From: a virus
IMG/VR virus record: IMGVR_UViG_3300017767_000001
Coordinates: 1 to 64,000 of that record
DNA length: 64,000 nucleotides
Direction: 5' to 3' (one strand)
Shown: piece after piece, positions 53,463 through 63,179 of the stretch
Layout: the number at the start of each line of letters is the position of its first letter
How positions within the stretch are numbered: position 1 is the first letter of the stretch
Program-made: the position numbers and the translations under genes
Notes under the pieces: generated by a model
Databases searched by the model: none
What the model was told of the DNA's origin: nothing
The model's input: only the letters and a program-made list of their open reading frames with translations

Positions 53463-56348
53463 ATGGCTGATTTCGATATAAAAGTATTATTGGCGGAAGC
53501 AAAAGACGATCCTAGATTTCAAAAAATTACTACAAATGGTTTGAGAATGGGTTCCACAGCCCTATCAAATGATCCGATAGTTTCAGGAGTAGATGGAGGC
53601 AAAGCGCCTCTTTTATTTAATGTACAGTCAAATACTCCAAGTTTATTTGATATTGCAATAGATATTTTTATAATTCTTCAAGAAGAAATTGCAAATACCG
53701 TAACTCTAGCAGATGTTGTAGATATATTACACTCAAAAAGACTAGTAAATTTTGTAAGTATAAAAGACTTATTAGATACAAAGCTTTCTACTCTTAGACA
53801 AGAATCAATAGAGGCTATTTCAAGGTTTACAATCGAACAAGAAAAAGCAATAGCAGATATATTTAAAATTAGTGATAATGTAGACGATGTTATATATTTG
53901 CAAAATAGAAACTTTAAAGAGATTATAAATGCAATTAACCATGTTGCTAAAGAACAAAAGTTAATTATGCATAGAGGGACAGGGGGAATCGTACGATACC
54001 CTTTAGCAGACATAGCAATTGCAATGTCTCACCCAGTAACTCAGGGAGGCGTAAATAATTTACAACAAGGATTGAAACCAAGAGGTGATTTTGGTACTGG
54101 ATATACAGCGAATACTTGGCCTTTAAATGATACAAAATGGAAGTACTGGGAATATCAATATAGAAGTAATGGAACTTTTAGCTCAAGCGGCCCATATGGA
54201 AATAACTATTTTTCTTTAGGCCCTTATTTTGTTCCTGCTGGAAGGTCTGTTAACAACTTTTATACGCCCAGTACTCAAGGAAACTATTTAACTCCAAGGT
54301 GGTCAAATTTTACAAACGACTGGTATGATTGGGATAAGTACATGCCAGAATTAAAGTACCAGCTTGAAAATTTTTACCCCAGCGGCCAGCTTGGTATAAC
54401 AGGTTCTTATGTTTATTGGTGGATGCCGGGGTACTATAAAGTATTTGCTGCGCAAAATTTCCCAATTTTTACCGGTTCTTTTGGTGCTTATAGAGGCCCT
54501 TTAATATATGCAGCAAGTCCTTTAGAGTATAGTAAAGACACGGGCACTCCCTTAGACGATATTAATGTAGGCGCTATAAAATTTTTAGAAGTTTTTGATT
54601 CAGGAAGTCTTAATTTGCCTAAAGGCCCTGGAAGTACTCTACAAACCGGAGGATTTTGGTTTAATCAAAACTTAAATGCCCCTTTATATACATTTACAGC
54701 AGAAAATACTCCGGTTTTAGCAAATATAGAAAATGCAAAAACAGAAGATTTTAAAGGAGCACTAGTAAAAATAGTTTCTGAAATAAAAGAAATAAAGAAA
54801 CGGTCTTTCCAAAGGCCCAAAGAATTATTAAATGTTTTGTCAGAGGCTCTTATTCCAAAAGGAAAATTTCTACCAACAGAAAAAGTAGACTTCGAAGAAG
54901 TAATAACTTTTGCCCAGTCTATAACATTAAGCCCCCAAACATTTAAAGTAGCTGATGAAAAGCACCCTGATAAAATAGGAAAAGGGCTATTAGAACTACT
55001 AGTACAAAAAGAACACGTACTTACCCCAAAAGTAATTTTTTTACTTACAAAATTCTTTAGTTCTGACAGGCAAAAATTGAAAATAACTACTGCACTATCG
55101 AATCAAAAAGTAAAACTTTTAGACAGGCATAGTAAAGATATAGGAGTAGGAAAAAGGTCCGAAAATATTGAAAGCTTTAGTCATCTTATTGATTCTCCTG
55201 CAGAAACAATTATTAAAGGTGAGCGAGTATCGACTAGCACAGAAAAACAAAAGAAAGTTGTAAAACCTCTGCGTGAGGGTATTGATCTTTCTGACATAGA
55301 GTTTTTCAATATGAATAGGGCTTTATTTGAAATATTTGATTTAAAAGATCCTGTACTTACTTCAGCTAAATCTAGGGTAGAATCAGATAGAGTACTGTTA
55401 CAAAGTACAGAAGCAAAAGATGTAACTAAACCTTTATTTGAGGGTGTAGATCTTTCTCATAGAGAAACTTTTGATTCAATAAAATCTTTATTTACTGATA
55501 ACGGAGCCTTTAGAATAAATACTGTAAACCCTACAAAAGCACGAGTAGAAAGCGATAAAGTTTTATTAAAAAGTTTTACAGATATAATTAGACAGTTTGA
55601 ACTGCTAGACAAGGCAGATTTTGATGCTCGCAGACTTAATAAAGATATTGAAAAAATTATACATCATGCATCAAAAAGTAGTACACAAGATATAACATTA
55701 GTAACTGCAAACTCTTTAATTCATGGAGAAGTACTGGGTATAATAAGCAGAGATAGAGACGCGGGAGGAAGTGGCGATGTATTTTTTACTTTTAAGCCCG
55801 CTTTTAGAAAAGACAAAATAGATGTAGACGATGAAGAAGTTGTAAAAGATGTAACTAAACCTTTATCAATAGATTCTGCCGCAACAAAAGAAGTTTTAAT
55901 GCAAAGAGCAAGAGCAAAAATTATAGGAAATAAAGCATTTGTAGATGATATTATTTTTGCATTTAAAATGGGAAAAGGTATTAAAAACGATAAAATAGCC
56001 GTAGATGATGAAGAAGTTATAAAAGATTTAGAAAAGCCTTTAAAAACAATTGGAGATTTAAAAGATTTCTTTTTAACTGCTCCTGCAAGTATTGCTATAA
56101 AAAGGTCTACTTTTACAACAAATGATGATTTTAACCCTTGGGTCATGAATAAAATTATACATGAACTAGGTTTGACCGCACAAGATTTAGTGCGAAAAAA
56201 ATACCTCCCAAGAAGAAGTATTGATAACGTTCTTCAATCCTCTGAAAAAGGAGTCGCCTTTATTAGAGATGAAGAATATACAAAAGGCCCATATTTTTTA
56301 CAACCGTATGTTGCCGCAATACCCCCTGGCAGGTCACGCCAATTTTAA
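53463..56348 (+). CDS. Large tail protein with internal repeats
   Basis: 961 aa. Residues 50-180 are coiled coil, 180-400 Gly/Tyr/Trp-rich beta (PRGDFGTGYTANTWPLNDTK, NNYFSLGPYFVPAGRS). The rest contains imperfect 50-60 aa repeats: VVKPLREGIDLSDIEFFNMN and DVTKPLFEGVDLSHRETFDS with SRVESDRVLLQS and ARVESDKVLLKS, and later KIDVDDEEVVKDVTKPLS with KIAVDDEEVIKDLEKPL. Unknown family. Position suggests a side fibre or baseplate arm. Confidence 0.65.
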   Translation: MADFDIKVLLAEAKDDPRFQKITTNGLRMGSTALSNDPIVSGVDGGKAPLLFNVQSNTPSLFDIAIDIFIILQEEIANTVTLADVVDILHSKRLVNFVSIKDLLDTKLSTLRQESIEAISRFTIEQEKAIADIFKISDNVDDVIYLQNRNFKEIINAINHVAKEQKLIMHRGTGGIVRYPLADIAIAMSHPVTQGGVNNLQQGLKPRGDFGTGYTANTWPLNDTKWKYWEYQYRSNGTFSSSGPYGNNYFSLGPYFVPAGRSVNNFYTPSTQGNYLTPRWSNFTNDWYDWDKYMPELKYQLENFYPSGQLGITGSYVYWWMPGYYKVFAAQNFPIFTGSFGAYRGPLIYAASPLEYSKDTGTPLDDINVGAIKFLEVFDSGSLNLPKGPGSTLQTGGFWFNQNLNAPLYTFTAENTPVLANIENAKTEDFKGALVKIVSEIKEIKKRSFQRPKELLNVLSEALIPKGKFLPTEKVDFEEVITFAQSITLSPQTFKVADEKHPDKIGKGLLELLVQKEHVLTPKVIFLLTKFFSSDRQKLKITTALSNQKVKLLDRHSKDIGVGKRSENIESFSHLIDSPAETIIKGERVSTSTEKQKKVVKPLREGIDLSDIEFFNMNRALFEIFDLKDPVLTSAKSRVESDRVLLQSTEAKDVTKPLFEGVDLSHRETFDSIKSLFTDNGAFRINTVNPTKARVESDKVLLKSFTDIIRQFELLDKADFDARRLNKDIEKIIHHASKSSTQDITLVTANSLIHGEVLGIISRDRDAGGSGDVFFTFKPAFRKDKIDVDDEEVVKDVTKPLSIDSAATKEVLMQRARAKIIGNKAFVDDIIFAFKMGKGIKNDKIAVDDEEVIKDLEKPLKTIGDLKDFFLTAPASIAIKRSTFTTNDDFNPWVMNKIIHELGLTAQDLVRKKYLPRRSIDNVLQSSEKGVAFIRDEEYTKGPYFLQPYVAAIPPGRSRQF

Positions 56349-56360
56349 AGGAGAAATTAA

Positions 56361-58409
56361 ATGTATTTAGACGATTGTCGATTAAAAGGTGTTGTGAACC
56401 TAGTCCTTCGTGATGCAGACGGAAAGGTAAAGCAACATAAAACCATACGAAATAAAGTAACTCGTGCAGGTATCGCTCATATTATCGGTCGAATGATTGA
56501 TGATGGGCAAGATCGTGGAGGTTTACATAAGATGCCCCGAATGATGAGCCACATGGCAATCGGAATCGGAGCCGCCGCACGAAACGATCAAAATACTTAC
56601 GAAGCATTAGATTTTGATTCTTTGCCGAACAATATTCCCGGAGTAACAGATACTGGTTTCAATGTTAGTACTGCTCCTACAGTGTCTTCTCGAAAAAGAG
56701 CAGCGATTCCCGCATCTTATGATAAAATGCTTCAAGATGAAAGAGGGTTTCGAGTTCAACTAATGAAAGACACTACTCTTGCCACTGATTATGCTACTTT
56801 ACAAAATCAAGCACTAGCACAAGCAACTGATGCAAATAGTGCCGCAGTTCCTATGCATGCAACAGAAAACGGAAAAAGTGTTATTCGATTCGAAACAGGA
56901 AGCGGAGGAAACCCAAGTACTTTAAGTAAGCTTCGTGTAGGCCTACAAATTAGTGGTATTGCTGCTACAAGTGATGGGTCTACTCCTAACTCTAATGCTA
57001 CTTCGGCTCAGCTTGCTAGTCCCTTAAAGATTGAAGCAATTGAAACAGGTATTACAGAAAGCTCTTCAGCGAGTAAAATTACTTTGAACGGAGCACTTCC
57101 TGGTAGTCATACTCCTGCAAGTAATTCTACAAAAGTTAATCTTGATATAGACTATGTAGATCGTATTTCTTTGACTACTTATAGCACCAATTCTTTAATG
57201 CCAAATCATCCCACAACTGAGAGTGTGAAGTCAGTTTTTCAACCTAATGGAACTACTACTACAACCAATCCGGGTATTATGGGGCCTTTTGGAGCAGCTC
57301 AAGCACGAGGTAATACTTTTACCTCAACAAGTCCTTATAAAGAAAATGGAAAAGGACTGCTTGGTATTACTCGCGGTCAGATTGGTGCTTTTTATGAAAG
57401 AGAAATCGAGTATAATATCGAATTACTTAATACAGATGGTAACGGACTTCCACTAACTACTGGTTTTGGAACTTCCGGTATCGTGACTACTGTAGATGAA
57501 GCAGCCTTTGCAGTTTTAGATGGAACTACTTCAGCTGACTCAACTTCTATAGCAAGATTTCCTTTCTTAGGAGCTGAGGAGGACAAGCCTTCAGGAACGA
57601 CCGGAGTTATTGGAGCAACATCTACAACAAATAATCCAACTAAACGAGGAACAGAGTTTGTTCAATTTGGAACAGCAGTAGACGGTATCTTCCAAGGAGC
57701 CTTAATAGGTTCTAGCATTATTGCAGACGGCAAAAACACACTACCAGAAGGGTACCCCGAAGAAGAAAATGATTATGGTCAAATTGGGGGTCTAACAGTA
57801 ACTGGAACAGGAGGTGAAGCTATTGCTAGATATAATACTGCAGTAAAAGATTTTGTAAAGTATAATCCTGTAGCTTCTTATGCGCCCAATGCTGTTGCTG
57901 GTGCAAAGAAAAATGGTGACAGAATTGTATATGTTGCTACTTTTAAAGAGAATAACCCTCGCCCAGAAGTAGACTATAAAAAGATTCATCAAACTTCAAA
58001 TGATGTAACGAGAGCTCCTCAAAATCGAGTTTATCCGATTACTGAGGCAGGAATCTTTAATAAGCATAGAGCAGACCTAGGTATTTTTGATGTTGCCGAC
58101 CGCGCGTACACTACTCCAACTGATTCAGTTATAAATGAACTGGCTCATATTGATTCTAGAACTGCATTAGTATCTCCCACTAGCGGAACTCAACTTACTC
58201 TTACTGCAAATGGAGATACTAATATTGGTCCTGTAGAGGGAGTTTTGACTTCTCAAGGTAAAAGCATTTCAGCACACGCGTACGGTTTTACTCAAGGGCC
58301 TATTACGCAAACTATGCTTTGCCGTACAACTTTTGACCCTGTAAACAAAGCAACAGCAGATACTCTGCAAATTACTTGGTCTGTACAGCTACAGGACAGT
58401 ACTATATAA
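56361..58409 (+). CDS. Virion/tail structural protein
   Basis: 682 aa, ATG behind AAGGAGAAATTAA. N-terminus LKGVVNLVLRDADGKVKQHK, TRAGIAHIIGRMIDDG, MMSHMAIGIGAAAR; C-terminus VYPITEAGIFNKHRADLGIF, TMLCRTTFDPVNKATADTLQ, ITWSVQLQDSTI. The EAGIFN...RTTFDPVNK...DTLQITWSVQL order recurs in structural proteins of T4-like marine phages. Middle part is variable beta-sheet. Confidence 0.7.
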   Translation: MYLDDCRLKGVVNLVLRDADGKVKQHKTIRNKVTRAGIAHIIGRMIDDGQDRGGLHKMPRMMSHMAIGIGAAARNDQNTYEALDFDSLPNNIPGVTDTGFNVSTAPTVSSRKRAAIPASYDKMLQDERGFRVQLMKDTTLATDYATLQNQALAQATDANSAAVPMHATENGKSVIRFETGSGGNPSTLSKLRVGLQISGIAATSDGSTPNSNATSAQLASPLKIEAIETGITESSSASKITLNGALPGSHTPASNSTKVNLDIDYVDRISLTTYSTNSLMPNHPTTESVKSVFQPNGTTTTTNPGIMGPFGAAQARGNTFTSTSPYKENGKGLLGITRGQIGAFYEREIEYNIELLNTDGNGLPLTTGFGTSGIVTTVDEAAFAVLDGTTSADSTSIARFPFLGAEEDKPSGTTGVIGATSTTNNPTKRGTEFVQFGTAVDGIFQGALIGSSIIADGKNTLPEGYPEEENDYGQIGGLTVTGTGGEAIARYNTAVKDFVKYNPVASYAPNAVAGAKKNGDRIVYVATFKENNPRPEVDYKKIHQTSNDVTRAPQNRVYPITEAGIFNKHRADLGIFDVADRAYTTPTDSVINELAHIDSRTALVSPTSGTQLTLTANGDTNIGPVEGVLTSQGKSISAHAYGFTQGPITQTMLCRTTFDPVNKATADTLQITWSVQLQDSTI

Positions 58410-58414
58410 TTTAG

Positions 58415-60271
58415 ATGGCTCATTCTCGTACATCTCCCTCATTGCCAGTACCTGCTTACGCAGATCCTGCTGATCAATACTCCATTCCGGTCCTCCGGAA
58501 TGGAATTCAGTATATCTATGATAAACAGGGCGGGGCATTTGGTACGGGCGAGTGGGAGGCACAAGTTAGTAAAAATGTAACTGTTGTTACAAAAGTTACT
58601 GACCAGTCGTACGAGCATGAAAATAATCAAACTACAGCAGTTCCTCATAAACCGAACGAAGAACTGCTTACAATACCTGAAATTGATACAAATTTTACTT
58701 CTCTTAAGAAAGGTCTTGTAGGTCTTGAAAAAGAGCTAAAATATTTTGCACACGACTTAGATGTAAAGATAGGAACTGCTCAAGGAGCTGCAAATGCTGC
58801 TGGCACTACAGCAAATAGTGCAGTTGCTAGTAAAATGTCAATATCGGGGGGTACTTTTTTAGGCCCTATACAGTTAAGTGGAGGAGTAGCTATCCCCTTA
58901 GGGGATAATAGCCAGTATTTTGTACACAGTAATTGGGTACAGACAGAGCTACAAAGTTTGAGTGTAGATTTAGCTCCACGCACTGGTCTCACAAAAAATT
59001 TAGGAAGTAGTTCCAATGCTTGGAATAATTTGCATATTAAAGGTGATATTCTTCCTGTAGGAACTATAAGTAGTACTTTTAAAGATGATAATGATAACAC
59101 AATTAGTGTTCGTCCAGCAAATCTTGGAAGCCAAAATCAAGCATTCGATAAATTATTTGTAAAAGATGCAGTATTTTCTGGTAATACAATCACAATTGGA
59201 GAAGCTTCTTTATCTTCAACTTCTGGGGGCGGAGTTCTTTTACCCTTAAATAGTTCCGTAGGAACAGAAGATAATGAAATTCCTGCAAACTTTGCTAACA
59301 CTCTTATAGAGGAAAGATTTGCTGAAAATGCTACAGAGGTTTTAAGAAAAAATTTCCAAGTATCCGGGCAAGTTTCTTTCTTGGACCCAGTAAAATTATT
59401 TTCAAATGGAACAGTAGGAATTGTAAATGCTACAAACGGAACTGAAGGTTTTGTAGGATTTGCTGCGGCAGGAGCAACTGCTCCTAACAGTGTTCCAGTA
59501 GCTATACACGGACTTGTAAATGGTTTTTCAAATCTTACCTCTGGCAGTCTTGTATACTTAAATAATTCTGGTGGAGTTACTCAAACAAAAAGTAGTACAA
59601 CCATAAAAATAGGTGTAGCAACTTCTACTACTGAAATATTTTTATTTAGTAGCTCTTCTATAGATACTTATGTATTAAATGAGTTAAAAATAGATAGATC
59701 AGATTTGTCTGTTATTAACTCCACCCCTTCAGGAAATGGCGTTCTAAACTATAATAGTTTTACTGGGGTTTTCTCTATGACATTTCCTGACTTGAGCACT
59801 TTTGCTACTCAAACTTTTGTTAATAATCAAATAAATACTTTAGTAGATGGAGCTCCAGGAACTTTAGATACTTTAAATGAGCTAGCAGCTGCACTTAATG
59901 ATAATGAAAATTTTGCAAGTTCTATAACTCAAAGTTTGGTATTGAAGGCTCCTTTGTCTAACCCTGCTTTTACAGGGGTCCCCACTGCACCTACCCCTGC
60001 TACAACAAGTAATGATACTACAGTAGCAACAACTGCGTTTGTTAAACAGCAAGCAGGTTCTCAAACTTTAGGCGGACTAACAGATGTAACAATAACTAGC
60101 CCACAGCAAAATCAAGTAATCGCATATGATAGTTCTACTAACGCTTTTCGTAACGTAAATCAATCAGGAGTTGGTGGTGCTGGAGGTACTGTAAATTTTG
60201 TAGTTGATGGGGGTACTGCTACAAGCGTATCTAGTGATGTAATAATATTTCTTGATGGGGGCTCTGCATAA
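58415..60271 (+). CDS. Tail fibre protein
   Basis: 618 aa. A unique N-terminus (PAYADPADQYSIPVLRNGIQ) probably attaches to the tail; a coiled coil (LKKGLVGLEKELKYFAHDLD); beta region; a C-terminal fibre motif APLSNPAFTGVPTAPTPATT, SNDTTVATTAFVKQQ, typical of phage fibre repeats. Stop overlaps the next start (TAATG). Confidence 0.75.
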   Translation: MAHSRTSPSLPVPAYADPADQYSIPVLRNGIQYIYDKQGGAFGTGEWEAQVSKNVTVVTKVTDQSYEHENNQTTAVPHKPNEELLTIPEIDTNFTSLKKGLVGLEKELKYFAHDLDVKIGTAQGAANAAGTTANSAVASKMSISGGTFLGPIQLSGGVAIPLGDNSQYFVHSNWVQTELQSLSVDLAPRTGLTKNLGSSSNAWNNLHIKGDILPVGTISSTFKDDNDNTISVRPANLGSQNQAFDKLFVKDAVFSGNTITIGEASLSSTSGGGVLLPLNSSVGTEDNEIPANFANTLIEERFAENATEVLRKNFQVSGQVSFLDPVKLFSNGTVGIVNATNGTEGFVGFAAAGATAPNSVPVAIHGLVNGFSNLTSGSLVYLNNSGGVTQTKSSTTIKIGVATSTTEIFLFSSSSIDTYVLNELKIDRSDLSVINSTPSGNGVLNYNSFTGVFSMTFPDLSTFATQTFVNNQINTLVDGAPGTLDTLNELAAALNDNENFASSITQSLVLKAPLSNPAFTGVPTAPTPATTSNDTTVATTAFVKQQAGSQTLGGLTDVTITSPQQNQVIAYDSSTNAFRNVNQSGVGGAGGTVNFVVDGGTATSVSSDVIIFLDGGSA

Positions 60272-63168
60272 TGGTAGCACGAATACAAATAAGACGGGAC
60301 ACTTCAGCAGACTGGACTAGTACTAACCCTACTTTGAGCCAAGGCGAGCTAGGGTATGAAACTAATACTGATAAGTTTAAAATAGGTGATGGAGCAACTA
60401 CTTGGAATAATTTAGGGTATGTAATTTATACTCCCTCTTTTTCAGATATATTAAATAAACCTACCACGGTAGCCGGGTATGGTATTACAGATGCTCTTAC
60501 AAGCGTAGCTTTTAATCAACTTACAGCAAAACCTACAACGGTAGCCGGGTATGGTATTACAGATGCTCTTACAAGCGTAGCTTTTAGTGACTTAACTTCT
60601 ACTCCTAATACCCTATCTGGTTATGGTATTGTTGATGCTTTTAGCGGGGCTTTTTCTGCTTTAACAAATAAACCTAATACTATAGCAGGATATGGTATTA
60701 CAGATGCTTTTAATGGAACTTTTAGCGCTCTTACAGGTAAGCCAACAACGGTAGCTGGATATGGTATTACAGATGCTTTTGATGGAGCATTTAGTTCACT
60801 TACAAATAAGCCAACTACAATAATTGGATATGGTATTACAGATGCTTTTAATGGAACCTTTAGTGCTCTTACAGGTACGCCAACAACAATTGCAGGGTAT
60901 GGTATTACAGATGCTTTTAATGGAACCTTTAGTGCTCTTACAGGAAAACCCACCACTCTAGCAGGATACTCTATTTCAGATGCTGCTCCTATTGCTTCCC
61001 CTAGTTTTACAGGAGTTCCTGCAGCGCCTACTCCCGCACTTGCAACAAATACTACTCAGCTTGCAACCACAGCATTTGTAACTAGTAAAGTACAAGAAGC
61101 AGTAGGAACGTCTCAAAAAATATATTTTCAAGATAATGCTCCTACTTCTTTCTCCGCATTTGATGAAATTTGGATAGATACTAATTCCGGAGCATTATAC
61201 AAACAGGTAGCAGGAACAACAATAGCTCCCTTAGATAGTAGATTTGTTTCAAATTCTTCTAGTAGTATTACAATTCCTGCTCAAGGAGCTTCAGATACCA
61301 GATTAGTTCTTTCTACAGGACTGCCAACGGGAACTGTAGATATAGACCCTCCTTTATTTTTAGAAGCATTTAGTAGTACAGGAGTAAACGTCCCAACAAT
61401 TGGAGTAGTTACCTACCACGATAATACTACACAATCGGTAAATCAAAATTCTTTTACACGTTCATCCGGTAACGCATTTGATAAGAAAGTAAAAAGTTTT
61501 ACATATACATCAGAAGGAACTTCAAACTCTAGTACTTCTCATATTACTTTGACTGTTTCGGGGGTTCCTGAGTGGCAAATACAAGAGTCTCATGTACAAG
61601 CAAAAATAGATGCAATAATTGACTCTGCTCCCGGAGCTCTCGATACTCTAAATGAATTAGCCGCAGCAATAAATGATGATGCTAGTTTTGCTTCAACAGT
61701 TACTAATAATCTTTCTTTAAAAGCACCTCTAGCATCCCCAGCACTCACAGGAACACCAACAGCCCCTACAGCAACAGCAGGTACAAATAGTACTCAAATT
61801 GCAACAACTGCTTTTGTAAATAATAAAATTGAATTAACTGATTTAAGTGTTACACAAAACTCATCCTCTGGAACAGGGGCTTTAAGTTATAACAATTCTA
61901 CAGGTGTATTTTCGTACACTCCCCCTGCAAGCGTAAATTTTGCAAACCTTACAGGTAAACCTACTACAGTATCAGGGTACGGTATTACTGATGCACTTAC
62001 TACAGGTGCAGATGCAGATATTGGTAGTAATGATTTTATTACTACAGGCAAAGTTTATTTTGCAAATATGTTTTCACAGGTTGCAAATCTTCCTAGTGCT
62101 ACTACATATCATGGTATGTTTGCTCATGTACATGCTACAGGTGCTGCTTATTTTGCTCATGGAGGTAATTGGGTACGGCTAGCAAATCAATCAGAAGTAT
62201 TTAGTGGTGCATTTAGCTCACTTACAGGCAGGCCGACTACTCTTACAGGGTATGGTATTACAGATGCTGCACCTTTAGCTAGTCCAACTTTTACAGGAAC
62301 GCCTTCAGGGCCTACAGCTACTAGCGGTACAAACACAACTCAGTTTGCAACAACAGCTTTTGTTCAATCAGCAATATCAGGATTTAGTGCTGGAGCAAAT
62401 GTATCTGTATCTGGTAGCGCTCCTAGTAGTCCTTCTGCAGGAGATTTATGGTTTGATGACGATGCTCTTGTACTTTATGTTTATTATGCGGATGGAAGCT
62501 CAAACCAGTGGGTACAAACTAACCCAAGTTCTGTAGACCCAAGTGGTTTTGATGGGGCATTTAGTAGTTTATCGGGCAAGCCCACTACTCTTACAGGGTA
62601 TGGTATTACAGATGCAGCAGCGGCAAACTCTCCTACGTTTACAGGAACACCCGTTGCTCCCACAGCAAGCAGTGGAACAAATACTACTCAGCTTGCAACT
62701 ACAGCATTTGTACAACAAGAAGTATCTTCAGCAGGAGGGTATAATAATGCAAATGTAGATACTCACCTAAATAGAGGTACAGCAAACACAGGAGAGATAT
62801 TAAGTTATAATGGTAGTGATTATGACTGGATAGCACAACAAACACAAGAATTTATTAAAGCATATCGCTTTAATGATACTTTAGCAACGAATACTGGGAC
62901 TAAAAGATTATATCTACAAAAGGGATATAGCTTGAAAAAAGTTCATGCTTATGTTGACACTGCCCCAGCAGGTTCAAATGTAAATTTAACTATAAAAAAG
63001 AATGGATCAAATTTACAAAATATAAGTGTTTTAGCGGGACAAACAACTGCTAGCTTAACTTCTTTGTCTCATTCGATTACTGCAAATGACTATTTAACAA
63101 TTGATATAACTCAGGTAGGCTCTTCAACAGCGGGCGAAAATTTATACCTAGTGTTTACATTTAACTAA
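60271..63168 (+). CDS. Long repeat-rich tail fibre
   Basis: 965 aa. It starts with an attachment domain seen in many fibres (MVARIQIRRDTSADWTSTNP, LGYETNTDKFKIGDGATTWN). Then some 8 tandem 21-aa units of the form TNKPTTVAGYGITDAFNGTF, further isolated copies, and three or four TGTPTAPT...TNTTQLATTAFV units. The C-terminal 90 residues (FIKAYRFNDTLATNTGTKRL) form a jelly-roll-like tip. Probably receptor-binding. Confidence 0.85.
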   Translation: MVARIQIRRDTSADWTSTNPTLSQGELGYETNTDKFKIGDGATTWNNLGYVIYTPSFSDILNKPTTVAGYGITDALTSVAFNQLTAKPTTVAGYGITDALTSVAFSDLTSTPNTLSGYGIVDAFSGAFSALTNKPNTIAGYGITDAFNGTFSALTGKPTTVAGYGITDAFDGAFSSLTNKPTTIIGYGITDAFNGTFSALTGTPTTIAGYGITDAFNGTFSALTGKPTTLAGYSISDAAPIASPSFTGVPAAPTPALATNTTQLATTAFVTSKVQEAVGTSQKIYFQDNAPTSFSAFDEIWIDTNSGALYKQVAGTTIAPLDSRFVSNSSSSITIPAQGASDTRLVLSTGLPTGTVDIDPPLFLEAFSSTGVNVPTIGVVTYHDNTTQSVNQNSFTRSSGNAFDKKVKSFTYTSEGTSNSSTSHITLTVSGVPEWQIQESHVQAKIDAIIDSAPGALDTLNELAAAINDDASFASTVTNNLSLKAPLASPALTGTPTAPTATAGTNSTQIATTAFVNNKIELTDLSVTQNSSSGTGALSYNNSTGVFSYTPPASVNFANLTGKPTTVSGYGITDALTTGADADIGSNDFITTGKVYFANMFSQVANLPSATTYHGMFAHVHATGAAYFAHGGNWVRLANQSEVFSGAFSSLTGRPTTLTGYGITDAAPLASPTFTGTPSGPTATSGTNTTQFATTAFVQSAISGFSAGANVSVSGSAPSSPSAGDLWFDDDALVLYVYYADGSSNQWVQTNPSSVDPSGFDGAFSSLSGKPTTLTGYGITDAAAANSPTFTGTPVAPTASSGTNTTQLATTAFVQQEVSSAGGYNNANVDTHLNRGTANTGEILSYNGSDYDWIAQQTQEFIKAYRFNDTLATNTGTKRLYLQKGYSLKKVHAYVDTAPAGSNVNLTIKKNGSNLQNISVLAGQTTASLTSLSHSITANDYLTIDITQVGSSTAGENLYLVFTFN
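60455..60975 (+). repeat. Tandem 63-bp repeats in the fibre gene
   Basis: About eight units carrying GCAGGATATGGTATTACAGA variants (GYGITDA), with near-identical copies beside each other. Candidates for recombination and fibre-length variation. Confidence 0.85.
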
Positions 63169-63179
63169 GGAGAAAATAT

